NCBI GenBank assembly: GCA_030849805.1
Contig: JASANZ010002268.1
Location: 62,001 to 126,000 of the forward strand
Source: Sergeia podlipaevii
Taxonomy: Eukaryota; Euglenozoa; Kinetoplastea; Trypanosomatida; Trypanosomatidae
Reading direction: 5' to 3'
DNA: 64,000 bases
The position numbers and the translations under genes were made by a program. The notes under the pieces are model-generated. The model had not been told where the DNA came from. It worked only from the letters and a program-made list of their open reading frames with translations, and made no database searches. Shown piece after piece: positions 18,537-27,664 of this stretch (position 1 is the stretch's first letter; every line of letters begins with the position of its first letter).

Positions 18537-21500
18537 CTACCAGAAAGGTGCCCAGCCAGTCAGGTAGGCATCCGCTAAGTTATCTAGGCTGGTAGCCTCA
18601 GCGATCAGTCGATCCACTTGGTGCGGAACATCGAGACAATCCGCGCCGCCGGTCAAAGTGCGCAGTGAAAGATACGTCGTGAGCAGTGGCATGCCCGCAT
18701 AGTCCTTCTGGGAGTCACCAAAGTTGAGGTCGCTGTTGGTGCCCCATGAGGAACCCTGCATAGACTCCTCCGGATCAAATCGCCTAGACGTTCGGAATGC
18801 AGAGAAGGAGCAGTTCACCGCGCCAAAGTCCTGCCCTGTTAGCTTTGCGTGCACTCTTGCGAGTGCGAGGTTACCCTGTTGATTGCGTATCTCCTCCTCC
18901 CCAGTATCACACGTCTGCCCACCTGCCGGCGATGCGTGAGTCGCCTTGGCAAAAGACTTGGAGAGTTGCATCTGCTGCTCCTTCTGCGGTTGCTCCACAT
19001 CATCAAACATATTCATCCTAGTCGAGCCGCCAGTGCACAGATCGCCTGCTCCCACCGTGCCCGCACAACCCGCCACCGCTGCCGCTGCTGCTGCTCCCGC
19101 TGACCCCGCTGGTCCGTTGACATTGGTCGCGCCTCCAGCAGCATTCGTGGCACTCGGTGCAGCGGCGTTGCCTTCGTGCCTCGACGTCGACCTCTCATTC
19201 TCGTTCACCGTAAGACTCCAGTTGATAAGGGGATCGTAAATGAAGGCCTCCAAGATGGACAGCAGGTTCTCACTGTGCTTGCGCAGGTTCTTCATCACTA
19301 ACTCACATGTGAGCCGGTACACGCCATCAACTCCAGTAATACCCAGTGCAGAGACAAGCAGCCGCGTAAGGCGAAAAGGTACAGCTTCAGCGTAGAGTGC
19401 ACGGTGCATAGCCACTTCAAAGCAGTCGCCAAAGTCAATGTGCACCACGGACCCGTTGTCCTGCAGCATCAAATTGTTGAGATGGCGATCACCCAGACCG
19501 AGTACGTAGCCAACCATAGACATGGCAGCAAGTGTATGACCATATGTCTCGCGATGCGTTAGCCACTGTTCGCATGTGTCATTGCGATCCCACATGATGC
19601 GCCGAAGCTCATCATCAGGAGTGCACTCCATAGCCGTACTCAGCAGCGACTTCCGGTATGTCTTGGGCAGGCGGTGGAAGTCCTCAATGGTCTGCAGGTG
19701 CCCCCTGCGGATGATGATGTTCACCTCCTCATAAATAGACACATCGCGCTCCTTGCGGTACGTCTCGAGCATTTTGTAGATCGTCTCAGTGCTCTCCACC
19801 CAGCCAATAATACCCACGTTGTCAGTGAGCGGGATCACAGAGTACTGTGGGATCGTGAGTCCAATTGAACTACTGGCATTATCTGACAGAAAGATGGTGT
19901 TGATAAGTCCGATGAATTGCATCACACGCTCATCCTGTCGCAGGTCCTCGTGCCCTTTGAGAAGAAACCGAAACTTGGCGCCGTTCGTGGCGTCAAGTCC
20001 GAAGCGGCGTGGCTTTTGCTTCGACGGCATCACATACACACGCGGGTGAAACTTGTGGATAGTAACCAGCGGCTTACCGTGAATAAACGTCCCTGGCACG
20101 GCAACCATGCTATTCGTAATGCCATCCAGTACCGGAGACACGTCAGACATATAGAGCTTCCGTTCGCCTAGCAGTTTCCCCAGCTGCACGTACACTTGCT
20201 TCAACAGCGTCCATGCGCGGTCAAGTGACCTCTCTTGCAGAGCCACACGCGCGCGCCGCAGCGTCTGACCAAATATTTTCTCAAAGTTGCGCTCATGTGG
20301 AGTGCTGGGGGAGCCCAGCTCCTCGTACAGTGGGTTCAGCAAGCGAAGGATAGAGCTTGCGTTGTCCTGATTGTACGCCGCCTTGTGAATCAGCGCGTGC
20401 CACTTCTCCGTCCACAAAATCGCAATACGTACCATCTCATTGCTAATCAGCGACGCCTCATCCACCAGCTTGCTGTTCGACACACGAATACTCGAAAGCA
20501 CACGCTCTGCCATCAGTCGCCGCGTCCCATCAGGAGATTTCTCGGCCACAGTCAGTGGGTAAATCAGCGCCTGCGGGTATGTTGTACCGACACGTACAAG
20601 CAAGTCAGCGAGAATTGCACGTGCAAGCTTCGCAGTGATGCCAATGCGCGCAATGAGCTGCGGAATTACATTGAGCCAGACATGATCTGAAATGGCCTCG
20701 ACGCCGTGGTGAACCGCCTCGTTGAGCTCCTTGACATTGCTGTGAGCGAACCAGATGGATAAGATGCGAAGTACATCTTGCATGACGCTATTAGAGTGAT
20801 CACTTGAAAGCTGCACGGACTTGAAGAGTGCGATCACGGCAGAGATGTGGTGGTCCGTTTGTACGTCCTGCTGCATGCTCGGGTCACGCGAGAGATCGTA
20901 GTGAAGAATGCCGAGTGAGTGGAAAGCAGCGTAGTTGTGCGGGCTTAGCTCTGTGGCACGAAGCAGCTCGTCAATAGCCTCATCGCCGTGGTCAGGGAAG
21001 AGAAACATGGTCCACTCCCCTAGCAGCAGCCAGCAGCAACCCCAACGGTCCGCCTGTCGATCTCCAAGCGGCACCTTCACCTCATGCAGAACGTTCTTTA
21101 GCAACATGTACGTCTCATGTCGGCTCTGTGTTGCGTAGAGGTGCCTCATGTAAACGTGGATAAGATCAGGATCCTCACGGCACAAATCAGGCAGCGTCAA
21201 GTGCTCACCAAGTAAGTTCTTGAGCATGTGCGATGAGACAGAAACCCATTGCGCCTTGGTTAGCGCTCGGATCGCTACGGTTTGCGACGCCATGTCCTCG
21301 CGTGGAGTGAGAACGAGAGAGTTGATTGAAATTAGCGTCTTGAGCACTGCGGGCTTGGCCGCAAGCTGCCCTACCCGACGGTTCCACAACCTCTTGAGTA
21401 CCGTTCTACGCTCCGCAGTGGAGTGGACATACGTGACAAGCTCCTCAAAGTGCTGCAGGTGCTGCAACTCGACGAGTGTGTCGTAAGATCGACTGTAGCT

Positions 21501-24500
21501 CTCATTGAAAGACTCAGAGAAGGGCTCGAGAAGACACTCACGCGATTCCTGAGTGAGAGACAGCAGCTCATCATAGTGGCCCAGCCGGAACAGTGCGGCG
21601 CACCGCTCCACTGTATCAAACCGGTGCACCAGTTCTTGTCTCTCTGCCATCTCATCAAAGACCTCCCAGGAGCCAAGCGCAAACGCAGCCTTCGCCCTAT
21701 ACGGTGCCACTTCGGCTTGGTCTACGTCGCTCAGCGTGTGCCAGTATTGCTCCACCATTTCCGTCACTGTTGAGATATGGCCGAGAGACTCTTCGCACCG
21801 CAGCACGCCCACAAAAGAAGAAATATCGAGGCTTCCATCCTGTGGGCGTATCATGCGCGACCGGTACTGCCGCAGTGCTTCGTTCCACCAGTGCAACTGC
21901 TCTAACGTACCAACCTCGTCAAAGCCAAACTGCTCATGCCTCGGTATGCTGCTAGAGTATTTGTCAGAGAGATACTTCACAAGGCCATTGGCGACCATTG
22001 TGAGACCAAGATGGCCATAAAACTCTATAAGCCGCTCCGCCACGTCCTGGACATTTCGGAGAACACCATCCAGTTGATCTGGTACTCTCTCGAGTTCCTT
22101 GATAAGCGCCTCAAAGACTACTTCATTAAAATAAATGGCCTTGGCATGCATCTGTGAGTTAAAGGCGACCTTGGCGAGCGTGTTGAGGTTCATGAGGGCC
22201 TTGGATTCCTCTGAGCGTCGGCGCTCCTCCACCATGTACGCAAAGGTCAGCTCAACGTGCGTGTTACCATCCAGTAGCCCTCGGATATCGCCTACTACAT
22301 TGATAGGATGCCCGTTGATGGAGAGAAGCCGCCCACCCAGAGGCACCCCAGCCTTCGCACCTAGACCATCTGTAGAAATCTTGGTCACTATCACGCCTTT
22401 TTTCGGGTCTTGGTCGTAGTTGATGCCAAACTTCTTGCTGGTATCTTCGCGATCAATAACGAAGTTAGACTGCTTCTGAACTCTCTCATACACAGGCCTG
22501 CCCTCTCCCCGCTCTGCCTCCATAAACTCCGCGAAAGTAAAGAGTATCTGCTTTGTGTCGTACGGTGCCATCTCCACTGCGCGTGTGAACATGTCCATCA
22601 GCACTCGCCTATCACTGGGAAGCAGCTGACTAACCAGCGCGGCGGCGGCGAAGGGAAAGAGGTCGCGTGAGAACTCACTATTGCGCTCCGCCACTCCCGC
22701 CACACACCGCAGAGCTGCGAAAGGGGAGTTCTTCAACAAGAGGCGGCCTGTGTTGTGCAACCACGAAATCCACGACTGTTCGCGCTTTTTAATCTTGGCA
22801 GTAGGTACGATAGCAATAGCATTGATAACGGCAGGATCCACCGGGTGTGGACGCTCTACGCTCTGCTCCACTTTAAGAATGCCAAGAGAGCGACGCAGCG
22901 AGGACTTGATGTCCTGCGCCTTGCGCATAAAAAGGTTGAAGCACGCCGTTCTGTTTGTGCCGGAGCAGAAGCGGAAAGTAATGTCTGTCTCGCTCGTCGT
23001 GGCGTTGTACGCCACGTCGAGAACCTCAAGGTCTGCATCGGACATCTTGAGGGTGCTCCGCATCTCTGCCTCAAACTCGCGCTGAGAAAGACGGGGGAAG
23101 TGCGAAGTGAGGCTGAGGGGCTTGTCAGAACTCAAGTTGGCCCCGCTACCCAAAGGCGCGCGCACCTTTAACTCCGTCGCGGCTGACTGCACTAGCTTCG
23201 TAAAATAGCCCGATGGATAGCCGTTCTGCTCCGCCACACGCTCCACTGGCATAATGAATCGTTGCGCCGGTGCCTTCACCGCGTCAATGAGCGATGCCAG
23301 TGTGTTGAGACCGACGTCCATCTCCTCCTGATTGTCAGAAAGTTCGACGTACCACATGATGGTGTGCACGATCTGAGCGCAGCACTCCTTAATCAGGGAA
23401 AGCTGCTTCACCAACACATTATTAATAAAGTCAAAGCAGGCGTCGTTGATGTCCTTCATCTTTGGCCTCTGTGCTGCTGGGGTTGCCTTGGCGGGCTCAA
23501 TACACTGCAGCACGTGCGGAAGAATAAGTTGAAGATCTTTCTCATGCATGACCACCAAGAAGGACTCCAGAGATTTGACCACACGATAGATAAGGTCCAG
23601 CTCGTTCTTGTTCTGTGACAGGCGCTGGTGAATAAACTCGACTGCCCATCTGTGGTCACGCATTTCTTGTGCTGGCAGTCCCTTGGCGAGATCATCCAAG
23701 AGCTGCACTACATAGGCACTCAAGGGGTTCTGTGACGCCTGAGGAAGCGCACAGAACTGCTTAACCGCCATCAAAAGCTCCGTGCCAGTCGAGGAGGGGA
23801 TGATGTCCTTAAAGTGGGTCAGCAATGCGGCGAGATCGCCCATGAGGGCGAGCACTGACTCGTACAGGTGGGCTCTTTCAGAGTCGGCAAGCCACTGTTG
23901 AAGCTGCGGCAAGAGCTGCGTAAGGAGCACAACCTTCTGATGCGCCGCTGTGTCATTCATGAGACGTCGTACGGTTGTGAGCAGCTCCATCTGCTGTCGT
24001 AGGTCCCCAGTCAACTGCATCGCCTTGACAAGGTAGTAGAGTGCGACAGAAGGGTAGCGGTCAGAGACGTTCGGGTTTATACGCAATCGTGGCTTGTAGT
24101 GCGCTACTGCCGGTGTGACCACCTCCTCCTCCTCCTCCATCTCGTCCGACTCTAGCGCGCGTAATATTTTTCGTATTTTGACCGGGTTGGCCGCCCCAAT
24201 GATGCTGAGCACCTTCACGGCAGAAAGCGTTACCGACTCCCCCTCCTCTGCCTCAGAGCGGATGATCCTGGCGATGCCTCGGTAAATGTCTGTGTACATC
24301 TCCGTGTCTGTGATGGTAAAGCTGGACAAAATTGCCCCAAGCGTCTCCAGCGCAGCCCGCCTGCGCTTCGAGGAGTCGCCGCCGTTGACAATCGTCAGCA
24401 CCGGTTGAACAAAGAGAGCCACGTCACAGTGATGGCAAGGCCCCGAGTGTTCCAAGATAGACTGAATGAGAGCCAGCAGTGCCATGCTAAATGTGCGTGA

Positions 24501-26687
24501 TATGAAAGGCTGCCGCCGCAAACGCTGCAGCACGACGCTCTCCACCGTGTTGAGGTGAATGAGCAACGAGTTGTGATCTGCACACATGCGCAGCTGCCCC
24601 GCCTTGTAGATCGCCTGAGAAATGGACGAGTCCAGAGCGTCAATGTCACGCAACATGTACTCCTGCGAGCGCAGCAGGTGTGAGTGAACTACCGCGGGGT
24701 GGAACGGATGCAGTCGGCACAGCAGCACAAGAGACTCCACACGGGCGGCTTCGGTGATATCGTTCCGGGTCATGAAGAGTGATTCGAGATTCTCCTGGAG
24801 GCACAAGTAAGGATAAAAGGGAGGAGATAGCTGCTGGAGCACAGAAAGCCGCAGTTCCGGATCACGATCGGCCACCGCCACGTCGAGCAACCGCGCCACA
24901 GCATAGCTAACCTCAGCGTTCAGTACCGTATTCAAAACACCACCACCGCCAGGCGCAATGCCTACGCCGGGGCTAGCGGCCTCGCTGCTATAAACGGTAC
25001 TGGATGGAAGAGGCGAGGGCGGTGGCGACGACAGTGGCGAAGACGAGGATACATTTGGAGTGAGAGGAGAAGTGCTGCTTGTAGGGCTGACCGCGACACC
25101 GGCTTGCTGTAAAATCACCAAGCACAAAGACACTACAGTGCTGATAGCGGTATGACGCACATTACTGCTGTCATGGAACATGAGCACCACCGTGTCACGT
25201 AATTGCGTTGTGCGGCCGAGTGTCACCAAAAGCGGTAGGGATCGAATCAGCACAGGCTCTGGTCTATTGGACGAGAGGTTAATGCGTAGCTGCTGAAATT
25301 CTGGCCGCCGAAGATTGTTGCGACTGCCCATGAACTTCAGTAACGCATTGAGCTTGCCAAAGTTGACGTACTCGGGGTCTAGTCGCATAAATTCCTCGAT
25401 AAGTCGATAAATCGGGTGCATCGAGGTATCCCCATAGCGTGCGCGAATTAAAGAGAGCACATCGAATAGGCTCTTCATGTACGGCAGTCGATCAATGCAC
25501 AGTTTGATCGCCTCCACACACTGCAATACTCGTTGGATGCCGTTTTCACTGTCGAGCATCTCGGTTAATACCGCCAGAACCTGTGTCACCACCGCCTGCT
25601 CGTCGTTAGCTAAGTAATACAAAAATCTATTTGCGACCCTATTATATAGATCCTCATGATCAGCAAGCAGCACATACATGACTCTTCCAGTGGTGTACGC
25701 CGCCAAACTCCTGGTGTCCACAGAAAACACACCCCAGTCCCGCTCTGTTAAAAAACTACATATCGCGGCGTAGTTCCATGTTGCACTACAAAACGGAGGT
25801 GAAGTGGCGATGCCTGCGATGAGGGAAAGCACGCCTACTAGCTGGTCCTCTCCCGTGACTGTGGCAATATATTGGTTTATCTGCTCCACAATGCCGCTCA
25901 CCAGCTGGGGCGTCACCTCGTAGCAGTTTTCCTCGACCATATGTGTGACAAGACTAATGAGAGCTTTGCGGAGCCACGTGCTCTGACTCTCCATGGCATG
26001 CTGCAGGAGAAGCAGTGGAGAACACGACACAGTCAGAGTCTCTAGCAGAGTTGGATTCTGTTTGACCAAAGAAGAAACCATAGAAACTACCTTGACAAGC
26101 ACCTCACAGCACGCCGCGCGCACATTAACGTCGGGATTGCTGAATGTGGCGTTGATCAAGTACTGCAGATGTTCACCAAGTATCTCAGTGGTGGTGCGCA
26201 TGTTCTCTTGTAACACTTCTCCAATTACGGTAGCAATGACGGCGCAGTCCTGCTCAATGGTAGACCGCACAGCTTGGCGCAGAAGTATCTCCAGGCACCT
26301 ACTGCGCTTGTCGTGCTGGTCCTTCCATTTGATATCTAGTAACACGCGTAAGGCACGGCAGCCCTTATCAATTGAGTTGGAAAATGTGTTCTCCACCAGC
26401 GAGAGGAGCTGCTCCTGCAGAACCTCATTGCTGCTGATTTCGTCGGCATGTGCAAAGGAGGTATCCATGAACGCACTCAAGCACTCCTCTACGCGCAGCT
26501 GACGGGACTCAGGGGCACTGTGAAGATTCATAAGAATCGCCTTCATCTGTTGGCCCAGCGCAGTCGTGCTATCATTCCCCGGCATAAACTTTGGCATCGC
26601 CCCACTCGTTGTTGGGCTTCCCGGTATGGTGCCACATGCAACGGCATCATCGGGTGTGAACTGAACTGTGGATATACTAGTATTCAT
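18537..26687 (-). CDS. TOR3: TOR-like phosphatidylinositol-3-kinase-related kinase with PDZ domain
   Basis: A 2716-residue PIKK. HEAT-type helices fill the N-terminal half. A PDZ domain lies at about 1410-1485, with carboxylate-loop-like GLGAKAGVPLGGRLLSINGHPI. A FAT region follows, then an FRB-like helical bundle (about 2083-2163: ILWTEKWHALIHKAA ... RAWTLLKQVY). The kinase domain (about 2200-2480) shows KGHEDLRQDERVMQF, catalytic GLGDRHLNNLML (about 2400) and IDFGDCF (about 2419). The FATC tail ends LTGWAPFW, close to canonical TOR tails. A PDZ within a TOR is diagnostic of trypanosomatid TOR-like 1 (also called TOR3), linked in T. brucei to acidocalcisome and polyphosphate control. A 180-residue Ala/Gly-rich insert separates kinase and FATC. 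Several rapamycin-contact positions in the FRB look substituted. The start ATG is at 26687. Confidence 0.9.
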   Translation of the reverse strand: MNTSISTVQFTPDDAVACGTIPGSPTTSGAMPKFMPGNDSTTALGQQMKAILMNLHSAPESRQLRVEECLSAFMDTSFAHADEISSNEVLQEQLLSLVENTFSNSIDKGCRALRVLLDIKWKDQHDKRSRCLEILLRQAVRSTIEQDCAVIATVIGEVLQENMRTTTEILGEHLQYLINATFSNPDVNVRAACCEVLVKVVSMVSSLVKQNPTLLETLTVSCSPLLLLQHAMESQSTWLRKALISLVTHMVEENCYEVTPQLVSGIVEQINQYIATVTGEDQLVGVLSLIAGIATSPPFCSATWNYAAICSFLTERDWGVFSVDTRSLAAYTTGRVMYVLLADHEDLYNRVANRFLYYLANDEQAVVTQVLAVLTEMLDSENGIQRVLQCVEAIKLCIDRLPYMKSLFDVLSLIRARYGDTSMHPIYRLIEEFMRLDPEYVNFGKLNALLKFMGSRNNLRRPEFQQLRINLSSNRPEPVLIRSLPLLVTLGRTTQLRDTVVLMFHDSSNVRHTAISTVVSLCLVILQQAGVAVSPTSSTSPLTPNVSSSSPLSSPPPSPLPSSTVYSSEAASPGVGIAPGGGGVLNTVLNAEVSYAVARLLDVAVADRDPELRLSVLQQLSPPFYPYLCLQENLESLFMTRNDITEAARVESLVLLCRLHPFHPAVVHSHLLRSQEYMLRDIDALDSSISQAIYKAGQLRMCADHNSLLIHLNTVESVVLQRLRRQPFISRTFSMALLALIQSILEHSGPCHHCDVALFVQPVLTIVNGGDSSKRRRAALETLGAILSSFTITDTEMYTDIYRGIARIIRSEAEEGESVTLSAVKVLSIIGAANPVKIRKILRALESDEMEEEEEVVTPAVAHYKPRLRINPNVSDRYPSVALYYLVKAMQLTGDLRQQMELLTTVRRLMNDTAAHQKVVLLTQLLPQLQQWLADSERAHLYESVLALMGDLAALLTHFKDIIPSSTGTELLMAVKQFCALPQASQNPLSAYVVQLLDDLAKGLPAQEMRDHRWAVEFIHQRLSQNKNELDLIYRVVKSLESFLVVMHEKDLQLILPHVLQCIEPAKATPAAQRPKMKDINDACFDFINNVLVKQLSLIKECCAQIVHTIMWYVELSDNQEEMDVGLNTLASLIDAVKAPAQRFIMPVERVAEQNGYPSGYFTKLVQSAATELKVRAPLGSGANLSSDKPLSLTSHFPRLSQREFEAEMRSTLKMSDADLEVLDVAYNATTSETDITFRFCSGTNRTACFNLFMRKAQDIKSSLRRSLGILKVEQSVERPHPVDPAVINAIAIVPTAKIKKREQSWISWLHNTGRLLLKNSPFAALRCVAGVAERNSEFSRDLFPFAAAALVSQLLPSDRRVLMDMFTRAVEMAPYDTKQILFTFAEFMEAERGEGRPVYERVQKQSNFVIDREDTSKKFGINYDQDPKKGVIVTKISTDGLGAKAGVPLGGRLLSINGHPINVVGDIRGLLDGNTHVELTFAYMVEERRRSEESKALMNLNTLAKVAFNSQMHAKAIYFNEVVFEALIKELERVPDQLDGVLRNVQDVAERLIEFYGHLGLTMVANGLVKYLSDKYSSSIPRHEQFGFDEVGTLEQLHWWNEALRQYRSRMIRPQDGSLDISSFVGVLRCEESLGHISTVTEMVEQYWHTLSDVDQAEVAPYRAKAAFALGSWEVFDEMAERQELVHRFDTVERCAALFRLGHYDELLSLTQESRECLLEPFSESFNESYSRSYDTLVELQHLQHFEELVTYVHSTAERRTVLKRLWNRRVGQLAAKPAVLKTLISINSLVLTPREDMASQTVAIRALTKAQWVSVSSHMLKNLLGEHLTLPDLCREDPDLIHVYMRHLYATQSRHETYMLLKNVLHEVKVPLGDRQADRWGCCWLLLGEWTMFLFPDHGDEAIDELLRATELSPHNYAAFHSLGILHYDLSRDPSMQQDVQTDHHISAVIALFKSVQLSSDHSNSVMQDVLRILSIWFAHSNVKELNEAVHHGVEAISDHVWLNVIPQLIARIGITAKLARAILADLLVRVGTTYPQALIYPLTVAEKSPDGTRRLMAERVLSSIRVSNSKLVDEASLISNEMVRIAILWTEKWHALIHKAAYNQDNASSILRLLNPLYEELGSPSTPHERNFEKIFGQTLRRARVALQERSLDRAWTLLKQVYVQLGKLLGERKLYMSDVSPVLDGITNSMVAVPGTFIHGKPLVTIHKFHPRVYVMPSKQKPRRFGLDATNGAKFRFLLKGHEDLRQDERVMQFIGLINTIFLSDNASSSIGLTIPQYSVIPLTDNVGIIGWVESTETIYKMLETYRKERDVSIYEEVNIIIRRGHLQTIEDFHRLPKTYRKSLLSTAMECTPDDELRRIMWDRNDTCEQWLTHRETYGHTLAAMSMVGYVLGLGDRHLNNLMLQDNGSVVHIDFGDCFEVAMHRALYAEAVPFRLTRLLVSALGITGVDGVYRLTCELVMKNLRKHSENLLSILEAFIYDPLINWSLTVNENERSTSRHEGNAAAPSATNAAGGATNVNGPAGSAGAAAAAAVAGCAGTVGAGDLCTGGSTRMNMFDDVEQPQKEQQMQLSKSFAKATHASPAGGQTCDTGEEEIRNQQGNLALARVHAKLTGQDFGAVNCSFSAFRTSRRFDPEESMQGSSWGTNSDLNFGDSQKDYAGMPLLTTYLSLRTLTGGADCLDVPHQVDRLIAEATSLDNLADAYLTGWAPFW

Positions 26688-27133
26688 TATTGTCTAGAAA
26701 TAATTATTACGCCTCTCTCTCTCTCTCTCTGTGTGCTTGTATGTATGTTGCTCGTAATCACAATGTCTCAGCGCAGCAACTAGTAATAAGAAGAGAGAAA
26801 ACAATATTGGCAATACGTAGTATGTTTGGGTTATGCAAGCACGAATGATACGTGTGCAGACGAGGAAAAACCGATACAAAGAACAAACTCGGTATATCTA
26901 ACTAATTACGGTATCACCTACAAGACCAAAGAAAAAAAAAAATGAAAAATGGTGACCCTTTTCTCTCTTTTATGCTTTTCTCCTCTACGTTTATATAAAA
27001 CGTGTTGTGTATTGGGACTGCCTTTTAATTATTAATATTACTAAAGAAGAGAGAAAAATTCAAAACCGTTACAACAGATAAGATGGTAAAAAAATATAAA
27101 ACCTCCGCGTGCTCCACTAAGGCGTTGTGTGTA

Positions 27134-27171
<38 letters not shown>

Positions 27172-27664
27172 TGTGTGTGATCAACAGTATTTGCTACAAC
27201 ACAGGCAGGCTGCTACAAAACAACAGGAAAAACAACAAGAGAAAAAGAAAAGAGACAAGACACCAAATAGTAATATATACTGAATGAAAGCAAACCTACA
27301 TACCCATGTGATACTCTATCAACGCCAAAAAATAGGCCTAGCAATGGCATATATTGGTAGTCTGGTTTCAATATTTTTTAAAACGCGTATGTACGAATTC
27401 GTTGAAGTTGCCCGTAAAAGAGATAAGTCTCCTGATGGAGGTATATACAGCTCACCCTGTAATAAAGTGTATGGGTTGTAAAGCGTAACATGCAAATGGT
27501 TGCTGGTGTGTGAGAAGTGTGGTGTACCCTCCCTTGACGGATTGCACACGGAATGCTCATTTTCTTTCTGTTCCCCTCTGCTCTTCTCCCCCTCCCCCCC
27601 CTCTCAACCATATAGAGCGGGCATTGAATATCCCAGAAGAAAGAAAAAGGTCCAACATATATTT
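26688..27664. other. Intergenic region with GT repeat
   Basis: Holds the TOR splice region: a purine tract at 26788-26801 with AG at 26780-26781, then CT-repeat sequence (26711-26730) that would sit in the 5' UTR. A long GT repeat lies at 27126-27179. The remainder should be 3' UTR of the BPI-like gene. No other gene is recognised. Confidence 0.6.
27126..27179. repeat. (GT)n dinucleotide repeat
   Basis: More than 20 GT units, with a few TA or CT interruptions at the ends. It lies in the spacer between the BPI-like and TOR genes. Confidence 0.9.

Noticed and set aside
27126..27179. GT repeat as a possible transcription start or strand-switch region
   Set aside because: Genes on both sides are on the same strand, so there is no strand switch; it is a simple microsatellite.
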